From Rhodocyclaceae bacterium (GTDB lineage Bacteria; Pseudomonadota; Gammaproteobacteria; Burkholderiales; Rhodocyclaceae): a stretch of 64,000 bases of DNA. The notes beneath the pieces were generated by a model. That model saw only the letters and a program-made list of their open reading frames with translations. It was not told where the DNA came from and searched no databases. Made by a program: the position numbers and the translations under genes. The number at the start of each line of letters is the position of its first letter. The first letter of the stretch is position 1. Location: contig JADFDU010000005.1 of NCBI GenBank assembly GCA_018262775.1, positions 1 to 64,000 of the forward strand. Reading direction: 5' to 3'. Shown in pieces: positions 23,131 to 29,660 of the stretch.

Positions 23131-23856
23131 GTGACCAAGACCTGCACATTCACCCTCGACGGCAAGACCATCCCCTTCGAGGAGGGCGAGACCATCATGG
23201 AAGCGGCATCGGCGGCGGGCGTGTACATCCCGCACCTGTGCCATCATCCCGAGTTCAAGCCGCACGGCTCCTGCAAACTGTGCACGGTGAACATCGGTGG
23301 CCGGCTCGGCGCGGCCTGCACCAACCGCGCGGCGGACGGCATGAAGGTGGACAGCGAGACGGAGGCGCTGAATGCCGACCGGCGTGCGCTGACGCAGATG
23401 CTTTTCGTCGAGGGCAACCATATTTGCCCCTCCTGCGAAAAGAGCGGCAACTGCCAGTTGCAGGCGGTGGCCTACCATCTGGAGATGCTGACGCCGCATT
23501 TCACGCATTTCTATCCGGCGCGCGACATCGACGCCTCGCATCCGGACGTGCTCATCGAGCGCAACCGCTGCATCCTCTGCGAACTGTGCGTGCGCGCCAG
23601 CCGCGACGTGGATGGCAAGAACGTCTTCGGCATCGGCGGCCGCGGCATCAAGTCGCGCCTGATCGTCAATTCAGCCAGCGGCCGCCTGGCCGACACCAAC
23701 ATGTCGGTGACCGACCGCGCCGCCGAGGTGTGCCCGACCGGCGCCATCTTGCGCAAGCGGCACGGCTTCACCGTACCCATCGGCAAACGGCTCTACGACC
23801 ACCACGACATCGCCGAGGTGCCGGAGGCCGGACTTAAGGAGCCACGCCGTGACTGA
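23131..23856 (+). CDS. hoxU: NAD-reducing hydrogenase subunit HoxU
   Basis: Iron-sulfur electron-transfer subunit linking HoxF and HoxY, 241 residues. The N-terminal 2Fe-2S domain has CHHPEFKPHGSCKLC and AACTNRAADGM. The NuoG-like segment has HICPSCEKSGNCQLQ, and the 4Fe-4S region has RCILCELCVRASRDVDG and EVCPTGAIL. GTG start immediately after the hoxF TAA, with no gap. The alignment to the family N-terminus (CTFTLDGKTIPFEEGETIM) confirms this start. Confidence 0.96.
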   Translation: MTKTCTFTLDGKTIPFEEGETIMEAASAAGVYIPHLCHHPEFKPHGSCKLCTVNIGGRLGAACTNRAADGMKVDSETEALNADRRALTQMLFVEGNHICPSCEKSGNCQLQAVAYHLEMLTPHFTHFYPARDIDASHPDVLIERNRCILCELCVRASRDVDGKNVFGIGGRGIKSRLIVNSASGRLADTNMSVTDRAAEVCPTGAILRKRHGFTVPIGKRLYDHHDIAEVPEAGLKEPRRD

Positions 23857-23865
23857 TACTGACGG

Positions 23866-23972
23866 CCTTTCCCCCAACCCCTTTCCCGAGGAAAGGGGTG
23901 ACGGTGGTTCAGCCGCTGCGCGGCTTCTGCGTTGTTGGCTTCAGCCCTCCTTGGGGCGGCCCGGCGGAGGGC
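23866..23972. repeat. Palindromic repeats between hoxU and hoxY
   Basis: Two hairpin-forming stretches: CCTTTCCC/GGAAAGG around 23878-23895 and CAGCCCTCC...GGAGGGCTG around 23942-23974, the latter containing the 17-base match to the hoxF insertion. No open frame here resembles a protein. Confidence 0.65.
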
Positions 23973-23976
23973 TGAG

Positions 23977-24510
23977 ATGAAACTGAAAGTCGCAACCTGC
24001 TCGCTGGCCGGCTGCTTCGGCTGCCACATGTCGCTGCTCGACATCGACGAGAAGTTGTTCGATCTGCTCAAGGTCGTTGAATTCGACCGCTCGCCGATCA
24101 CCGACATCAAGCACTGCGGACCGTGCGACATCGGCATCGTCGAGGGCGGCGTATGCAACGCCGAGAACGTGCATGTGCTGAAAGAGTTCCGCAAGAACTG
24201 CAAGGTCCTCGTCGCCATGGGCGCCTGCGCCATCACCGGCGGCATCCCGGCGCTGCGCAACAACGTCGACCTGTGGGACTGTTTCCAGGAGGTGTACCAC
24301 TACGGCATCGGCCTGGAGAACGGCCAGATCCCCAACGACCCCGAGCTGCCGCTGCCTTTCGACAAGGTACACCCGATCAACGAGGTGGTGCGCATCGATT
24401 ACTTCCTGCCCGGTTGTCCGCCGTCGGCCGATGCGATCTGGAAATTCCTTACCGACCTTGCCGCCGGCCACGAGCCGAAGCTCGACTACGAGATGCTTCA
24501 CTATGATTGA
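23977..24510 (+). CDS. hoxY: NAD-reducing hydrogenase small subunit HoxY
   Basis: Small [NiFe]-hydrogenase subunit carrying the proximal 4Fe-4S cluster, 177 residues. The cluster ligands are seen in ATCSLAGCFGCHMSLLDID, VEGGVCNAENV, VAMGACAITGGIPALRN and YFLPGCPPSADAIW. No Tat signal, as expected for a cytoplasmic group 3d enzyme. The ATG at 23977 follows a repeat-derived leader; longer in-frame starts would translate that repeat. Partner of HoxH. Confidence 0.96.
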   Translation: MKLKVATCSLAGCFGCHMSLLDIDEKLFDLLKVVEFDRSPITDIKHCGPCDIGIVEGGVCNAENVHVLKEFRKNCKVLVAMGACAITGGIPALRNNVDLWDCFQEVYHYGIGLENGQIPNDPELPLPFDKVHPINEVVRIDYFLPGCPPSADAIWKFLTDLAAGHEPKLDYEMLHYD

Positions 24511-24530
24511 CCAGACTTCTAAACCGCTCT

Positions 24531-24615
24531 CAACACAGAGAGCACAGAGGCACAGAGAACACAGAGATTTCTCGTATTTCTCCGTGTCCTCTGTGCCTCT
24601 GTGTGCTCTGTGTTG
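24531..24615. repeat. Large 'CACAGAG' hairpin repeat, copy 1
   Basis: Two 37-base arms, rich in ACACAGAG/CTCTGTGT, are inverted with four mismatches and an 11-base loop. It lies between hoxY and hoxH, 12 bases ahead of the hoxH ATG. Related hairpins lie at 33574-33722 and 34807-34903. Confidence 0.85.
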
Positions 24616-24626
24616 AAAGAGTCTTT

Positions 24627-26096
24627 ATGCTTCCGAATCTTGAAACCGCTGCCCATGCCGCAAACCTGAGGCGCGTCGTCATCGAACCGGTGTCGCGCGT
24701 CGAGGGCCACGGCAAGGTGACCATCCTGCTGGATGCGCACAACAAGGTGCACCAGGTGCGCCTGCACATCGTCGAATTCCGCGGCTTCGAGAAGTTCATC
24801 CAGGGCCGGCCCTACTGGGAAGTGCCGGTGATGGTGCAGAGACTGTGCGGCATCTGCCCGGTGTCGCACCACCTGGCGGCTTCGAAGGCGCTGGACATCA
24901 TCGTTGGCGCGCGGCAGCTGACGCCGACCGCCGAGAAGCTGCGCCGACTGATGCACATGGGCCAGATCCTGCAATCGCACGCGCTGCACTTCTTTCATCT
25001 CGCCTCGCCCGACCTGCTCTTCGGCTTCGATGCCGACGTGGCGAAGCGCAACATCGTCGGCGTCGCCGCCGTCGAGCCGGAGGTGGCGCGGAAGGGCGTG
25101 CTGCTGCGCAAGTACGGCCAGGAGGTCATCCGCTACACCGCCGGCAAGCGTGTGCACGGCACCGGTTCGGTGCCGGGCGGGGTGAACAAGAACCTCAGCC
25201 GCGCCGAGCGCGTCGAACTGCTCGGCGAGATCGACACCATCATCGATTGGAGCAAAGAGGCGGTGGATATCATCCGCAATCTCTTCATCGACCACGCGAC
25301 GCTGTACAAGTCCTTCGGCCGCTTCGATTCGAACTTCCTCGGGCTGGTGCGCGCCGACGGCGCGCTCGACCTCTACCACGGCGGCCTGCGTGCCACGGAC
25401 GGGCAGGGCGGCACGATCTTCGACCACGCCGACTACCAGAACTACTACGAGTACATCCACGAGGAAGTGAAGCCGTGGTCGTACATGAAGTTCCCCTTCA
25501 TCGTCGACAAGGGCACCGAGGCTGGCTGGTACCGCGTCGGCCCGCTGGCGCGCGTGGCACAGTGCGATTTCATTCCGACCGAGCGGGCCGAAGCCGAGCG
25601 CATTGCCTTCAAGGCCTTCGATGGCGGTGCGGCGTTGTCCGCGCCGCTCGGCTACCACTGGGCGCGCATGATCGAGATGCTGCACGCGGCCGAGGGCATC
25701 AAGGAACTGCTGCTCGACAACGACCTCTCCGGCGGCGACCTGATCGTGCGCGGCGAGCGCCAGTTGCGCGGCGTCGGTGTGCTGGAGGCACCGCGCGGCA
25801 CGCTGATACATCACTATCGCGTCAACGAGGACGACCAGATCGTCAGCGCCAACCTGATCGTGTCGACCACCAACAACAACCAGGCGATGAACGAGGCGGT
25901 GCGCCAAGTGGCCATGCAGTACCTTGATGGCCGCAGCCTCACCGAGGGATTGCTCAACCACATCGAGGTCGCCATCCGCGCCTTCGATCCCTGTCTGTCC
26001 TGTGCCACCCATGCGCTGGGCAAGATGCCGCTGGAAGCGGAACTGATGGATGCTGACGGAGCTGTGATTGACCGACTCGTCAAAGGGCAGGCATGA
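24627..26096 (+). CDS. hoxH: NAD-reducing hydrogenase large subunit HoxH
   Basis: Holds the NiFe active site; 489 residues as precursor. Motifs: PVSRVEGHGKVTILLD, the N-terminal Cys pair RLCGICPVSHHLAA and the C-terminal Cys pair FDPCLSCATHALGKMP. The 27 residues after the His of CATH form the peptide removed by a HoxW-type protease after Ni insertion. The ATG at 24627 is used; a longer frame starting at 24507 would translate the hairpin repeat. The stop overlaps the next ATG (ATGA at 26093). Group 3d, cytoplasmic. Confidence 0.97.
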   Translation: MLPNLETAAHAANLRRVVIEPVSRVEGHGKVTILLDAHNKVHQVRLHIVEFRGFEKFIQGRPYWEVPVMVQRLCGICPVSHHLAASKALDIIVGARQLTPTAEKLRRLMHMGQILQSHALHFFHLASPDLLFGFDADVAKRNIVGVAAVEPEVARKGVLLRKYGQEVIRYTAGKRVHGTGSVPGGVNKNLSRAERVELLGEIDTIIDWSKEAVDIIRNLFIDHATLYKSFGRFDSNFLGLVRADGALDLYHGGLRATDGQGGTIFDHADYQNYYEYIHEEVKPWSYMKFPFIVDKGTEAGWYRVGPLARVAQCDFIPTERAEAERIAFKAFDGGAALSAPLGYHWARMIEMLHAAEGIKELLLDNDLSGGDLIVRGERQLRGVGVLEAPRGTLIHHYRVNEDDQIVSANLIVSTTNNNQAMNEAVRQVAMQYLDGRSLTEGLLNHIEVAIRAFDPCLSCATHALGKMPLEAELMDADGAVIDRLVKGQA

Positions 26097-26371
26097 AGCT
26101 CGTTTTCAGGCAGCATGCCATCCAGCGGATGTTTGAGCGAGGTGTGACCGTCGAGGATGTCGCCGCTGTTCTGGCAAAGGGCATTACGCTTGAATCCTAT
26201 CCGAATGACCTGCCCTATCCGAGTGCGCTCTGGCTTGGCCATGCGGGTTCGCGTCCATTGCACGTGGTGTGTGCGGAAAATTCCCCGGAAAACGAGCGTA
26301 TCATCGTCACGGTATACGAACCCGATGTCGCATTATGGGAAGCGGGATTCGCGAAAAGGAGAGCGTCATGA
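26093..26371 (+). CDS. DUF4258 protein, possible toxin
   Basis: 92 residues: FRQHAIQRMFERGVTVEDVAAVL, then PYPSALWLGHAGSRPLHVVCAE and RIIVTVYEPDVALWEAGF. This matches DUF4258, a small RelE-like/BrnT-like fold often paired with a zinc-finger antitoxin. Its ATG overlaps the hoxH stop and its stop overlaps the next ATG, so the pair is translationally coupled into the hox operon. Toxin activity is inferred from the pairing. Confidence 0.75.
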   Translation: MKLVFRQHAIQRMFERGVTVEDVAAVLAKGITLESYPNDLPYPSALWLGHAGSRPLHVVCAENSPENERIIVTVYEPDVALWEAGFAKRRAS

Positions 26372-26598
26372 AATGCCCGATCTGCAAGCATGGAGAGGTC
26401 AAGCCAGGCACGGCCAGCATCACGCTGGAACGGCAGGGTGCCACGCTGGTTTTTCGCAACGTGCCGGCGCGGATCTGTGAAAATTGCGGCGAGATTTTTC
26501 ACGATGGTGAAATTGCCGCTTCACTCCTGAAACAAGCGGAAGCAGCTGCGCGTGCCGGGGTGGAGTTCGACGTCAGGCGCTACGCCGAAGCGGCCTGA
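26368..26598 (+). CDS. YgiT-type zinc-finger protein, possible antitoxin
   Basis: 76 residues. Zinc ligands are CPICKHG and ICENCGEIFHDG, as in the MqsA/YgiT N-terminal domain. The usual C-terminal helix-turn-helix of MqsA is missing, so DNA binding is not expected. It overlaps the DUF4258 gene by four bases. A short linker of 23 bases separates it from hoxW. Confidence 0.78.
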   Translation: MKCPICKHGEVKPGTASITLERQGATLVFRNVPARICENCGEIFHDGEIAASLLKQAEAAARAGVEFDVRRYAEAA

Positions 26599-26621
26599 GG
26601 CTTTCCACGAAGAATTCCCGT

Positions 26622-27089
26622 TTGTCGGTTTTAATCTTCGCCTGGGGCAACCCCAGTCGCGGCGATGACGCCCTCGGGCCGGCGCTGATCGAGCGGCTCG
26701 AGGCGGCCGTACCCCGGCATCCCGAGTGGGGCGATGTCACGCTGCTCACCGACTTCCAGCTGCAGCCTGAACATGCCCTCGACCTGGAAGGACGTAGCCG
26801 CGTGCTTTTCGTCGATGCCAGCGTCTCCTGCGCGGCACCCTTCGCCTTCGAGCGAATTCAGCCGGTGCGCGATTTCGGCTACACCACCCATGCCATGAAG
26901 CCGGAAGCCCTGCTGGCGGTGTTTCGCCAGATTACCGGCGGCGAGCCGCCGCCGGCCTGGCTGTTGACGGTGCGCGGTGTGTCCTTCGAACTGGGTGAGC
27001 CGCTCAGTTCTGCGGCCCAGAGCCATCTCGATGCCGCGGTAAGTCATGTCGAATCGCTGCTTGCGGGTGCATGGCCAGCCCTGGACTGA
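26622..27089 (+). CDS. hoxW: Hydrogenase maturation protease HoxW
   Basis: Endopeptidase that would trim the C-terminus of HoxH. 155 residues. The family signature is FAWGNPSRGDDALGP near the N-terminus. Metal-sensing acidic residues are in VLFVDAS, and the histidine is in YTTHAMKPEALLA. A TTG start at 26622 is the only one that fits the family N-terminus, since no ATG or GTG is seen just upstream in frame. It could act on HoxH only: the other large subunit in the window (HoxC) has no peptide to remove. Confidence 0.88.
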   Translation: MSVLIFAWGNPSRGDDALGPALIERLEAAVPRHPEWGDVTLLTDFQLQPEHALDLEGRSRVLFVDASVSCAAPFAFERIQPVRDFGYTTHAMKPEALLAVFRQITGGEPPPAWLLTVRGVSFELGEPLSSAAQSHLDAAVSHVESLLAGAWPALD

Positions 27090-27272
27090 TCCATCCCGGA
27101 GGGCGATAAACTGCTTGCCGGTCAATATCCTTCCAATTCGACAAATGAAGTGGAAGCAATTGGCGATTTATGCCCTCTAAATATTTGCAAGCCATTGTTC
27201 ATGAATGGCATTATCTATCCTTTTAGCCGGCATGCTTCTTGATACCCAAGAGGCCTGCAGAATGGAAGGGCC

Positions 27273-28370
27273 ATGATCGCCGAAGGAAAGCTGCAACTCG
27301 ATGTGGTTTGGGATGGAAAGCAGTTAACCGGTGTTTCGATCCGCTCGAGCCGTCCGCTGGCCGCCTGCCGCATCCTGGAAGGCAAGCCGGTGGCGGAAGT
27401 CGTGCGCCTGGTGCCCCTTCTGTTCAGCGTATGCGGTCGGGCGCAGGGGGCCGCCGCTGCGGCAGCCTGCGAAGCGGCCCGTGGTGTTGCGCCGAATGAT
27501 GCCGTGCGCGTGGCGCGCGAGCGTGCCATCGCCGGAGAATGCCTGCAGGAATATACCTGGCGCCTGCTGATCGACCTGCCCGCCCTGCTGGGCGAAGCGG
27601 CGCGGCCGGGCGAATTGGCCGACCTGCGCCGCCGCATCGGCTCCGCCCGGGATGAACTGCGCTGGCACGACGTTGCCGGCGCCGCGGAGGAATTGCTGGA
27701 GCGCGCCGTGTATGAGATGTCGCCGCGCGTCTGGCTCGGCTTGCGCCCGGCCGCCTTTGAAAAATGGGTGGCGCGCGGCGAAGCGCCCATGCAGCGCATG
27801 CTGGCGCGCTTGCGGCAGTTGCGGCTGGGCGGGGATTTCGGCCTGCTGCCGTGGCTGGAAGTGGCGGATCTGGGTGCGCTGTCCGCCAGGCTTGAGGCCG
27901 AGCCCGACTTCGTGCAGTTGCCGAACTGGCAGGGCGAGCCGGCTGAAACCGGCGCGCTGGCGCGTCAGTCGGGGCATCCGCTGCTGGTGCGGGAAGTCGG
28001 CCAGTACGGCGCTACAGTCGCGGCGCGGCTGCTGGCGCGCCTGCTCGAACTGGCGCAATTGCCGGAGCAGTTGCGCCAGCCACTCGCAAGCGGCATTCGC
28101 TGCGTCTCGCCGCGACCGGGCAGCGGCATTGCGGCGGTGGAGACGGCGCGCGGCACGCTACTGCACCAGGTGACGCTGACGGGCGATCATGTGGCGCATT
28201 ACCGCATCGTCGCGCCGACAGAATGGAATTTTCATCCGCAGGGCGCATTCGTGCGCGGCCTGCTGGGTTGCGCGGCGAAGACCGAAACGGAAACGCGCGC
28301 CGCCGCCGGCCTGCTGGCGCATGCGCTGGACCCCTGCGTGGCTTATGAAGTGAGCGTGGCGCGTGCATGA
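27273..28370 (+). CDS. hoxV: HupK/HoxV-like hydrogenase assembly protein
   Basis: 365-residue protein that looks like a degenerate hydrogenase large subunit. Parallel motifs: PLLFSVCGRAQ matches the N-terminal Cys region but only one Cys remains; VAPTEWNFHPQG and ALDPCVAYEV match the C-terminal part with one Cys. HupK/HoxV proteins are thought to act as scaffolds while the Fe(CN)2CO group is built. They are usually linked to membrane-bound uptake hydrogenases, so finding it in a HoxFUYH locus is unusual. The ATG at 27273 follows a 183-base gap. Its stop overlaps the hypA start. Confidence 0.82.
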   Translation: MIAEGKLQLDVVWDGKQLTGVSIRSSRPLAACRILEGKPVAEVVRLVPLLFSVCGRAQGAAAAAACEAARGVAPNDAVRVARERAIAGECLQEYTWRLLIDLPALLGEAARPGELADLRRRIGSARDELRWHDVAGAAEELLERAVYEMSPRVWLGLRPAAFEKWVARGEAPMQRMLARLRQLRLGGDFGLLPWLEVADLGALSARLEAEPDFVQLPNWQGEPAETGALARQSGHPLLVREVGQYGATVAARLLARLLELAQLPEQLRQPLASGIRCVSPRPGSGIAAVETARGTLLHQVTLTGDHVAHYRIVAPTEWNFHPQGAFVRGLLGCAAKTETETRAAAGLLAHALDPCVAYEVSVARA

Positions 28371-28704
28371 GATGAGCCTGGCGGAAGGCGTGCTCGCCAT
28401 CATCGAGGATTACGCGACGAAGTCGGCCTTCACGCGCGTGAAAACGGTGTGGCTGGAGATCGGCCAGCTCTCCGGCGTCGAAACGGAGGCGATGCGCTTC
28501 TGCTTCGACGCGGTGACGCGCGGCAGCGTGGCGGAGGGCGCAGCGCTGGAGATCATCGCCACGCCGGGCAGCAGCTGGTGCATGCAGTGCGGCGAGACAG
28601 TGCCGGTGGCGGAGCGCTACGACCCGTGCCCGCGCTGTGGCGGTTACCAGCTGCAGGTGCAGGGCGGTACGGAGATGCGGGTGAAAGAGCTTGAGGTTGA
28701 GTAA
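28363..28704 (+). CDS. hypA: Hydrogenase nickel incorporation protein HypA
   Basis: Nickel chaperone that works with HypB, 113 residues. The Ni site is the N-terminal MHEMSLAEG (His2). The GTG at 28363 must be the start because the essential MHE motif begins there. The zinc site is CMQCGE and CPRCGG. Overlaps the hoxV stop by 8 bases. Confidence 0.95.
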   Translation: MHEMSLAEGVLAIIEDYATKSAFTRVKTVWLEIGQLSGVETEAMRFCFDAVTRGSVAEGAALEIIATPGSSWCMQCGETVPVAERYDPCPRCGGYQLQVQGGTEMRVKELEVE

Positions 28705-28715
28705 AGGATAAACAT

Positions 28716-29546
28716 ATGTGCACAGTATGCGGCTGCGGCCAGGGTGAAACGAAGATCGAAGGCGAACATGGGCACGCGCATCCGCATGCACCCGACGGCT
28801 TCAGCTATGTGCCGCACCATGCACATCATCATGACCATGAGCACGGACCTGAGCACACCCACGCGCCGGGCCTCTCGCCGGGCCGCATGGTACAGATCGA
28901 GCAGGACATCCTCTCCAAGAACAACGCCTACGCCGATGCCAATCGCACACTGTGGAAGGCGTGCGGCCTCTTCGCCGCGAACCTCGTCTCCAGCCCCGGC
29001 TCGGGCAAGACCACGCTGCTCGTCGAGACCATCGGCCGGTTGGCCGGACGCCATCCGCTGGCGGTGATCGAGGGCGACCAGCAGACCAGCAACGACGCCG
29101 AGCGCATCCGCGCCACCGGCGCGCAGGCCATCCAGGTGAACACCGGCAAGGGCTGCCATCTCGACGCGCACATGGTCGGCCACGCCTTCGCGCGGCTTGA
29201 CCTCGCGCAGGGCGGCCTGCTGCTCATCGAGAACGTCGGCAACCTGGTGTGTCCGGCGGAATTCGACCTCGGCGAAGCGCACAAGGTGGTGATCCTCTCC
29301 GTCACCGAGGGCGAGGACAAGCCGCTCAAGTACCCCAACATGTTCGCCGCCAGTGACCTTATGCTGCTGACCAAGACGGACTTGCTGCCGTACCTGGATT
29401 TCGACGTGGAGAAATGCATCGAATACGCGCGCCGCGTCAATCCGCAGATCGAGGTGTTGCAGGTCTCGGCGAAGAGCGGCACGGGCATGGATGCCTGGCT
29501 GGCCTGGCTGGAGCAGGGCGTCGCTGCTGCCGGAAAGCAGGCTTGA
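28716..29546 (+). CDS. hypB: Hydrogenase nickel incorporation GTPase HypB
   Basis: 276 residues. The N-terminus MCTVCGCG is the high-affinity Ni site, followed by a His-rich stretch ([21 protein letters not shown]) that may store Ni. P-loop [12 protein letters not shown], switch region [15 protein letters not shown], metal site [13 protein letters not shown]3 [16 protein letters not shown] and G4 LTKTDLLPY. It hydrolyses GTP to deliver Ni into the large subunit with HypA. Confidence 0.97.
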   Translation: MCTVCGCGQGETKIEGEHGHAHPHAPDGFSYVPHHAHHHDHEHGPEHTHAPGLSPGRMVQIEQDILSKNNAYADANRTLWKACGLFAANLVSSPGSGKTTLLVETIGRLAGRHPLAVIEGDQQTSNDAERIRATGAQAIQVNTGKGCHLDAHMVGHAFARLDLAQGGLLLIENVGNLVCPAEFDLGEAHKVVILSVTEGEDKPLKYPNMFAASDLMLLTKTDLLPYLDFDVEKCIEYARRVNPQIEVLQVSAKSGTGMDAWLAWLEQGVAAAGKQA

Positions 29547-29570
29547 TCATGTTTATACCTGTTGGCTATT

Positions 29571-29645
29571 CGTCATTCCCGCGAAAGCGGGAATCCACAG
29601 TGCCTCCCGATGTACTACTGGATTCCCGCTTTCGCGGGAATGACG
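29571..29645. repeat. Perfect 27-base inverted repeat
   Basis: Arms start CGTCATTCCCGCGAAAG and are exact inverted copies around a 21-base loop. Each arm itself holds an ATTCCCGC/GCGGGAAT hairpin, resembling the dRS3-like repeats of betaproteobacteria. It lies between hypB and hypF; a decayed relative is at 32050-32122. Confidence 0.85.
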
Positions 29646-29660
29646 GCGCTTCATTCATTG

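Noticed and set aside
24507-24626. N-terminal extension of hoxH starting in hoxY
   Set aside because: The extra 40 codons translate the CACAGAG hairpin repeat; the family start is MLPNLETAAH at 24627.
27190-27215. Small inverted repeat GCCATT...AATGGC before hoxV
   Set aside because: Six-base arms in an AT-rich gap; expected by chance at this length.
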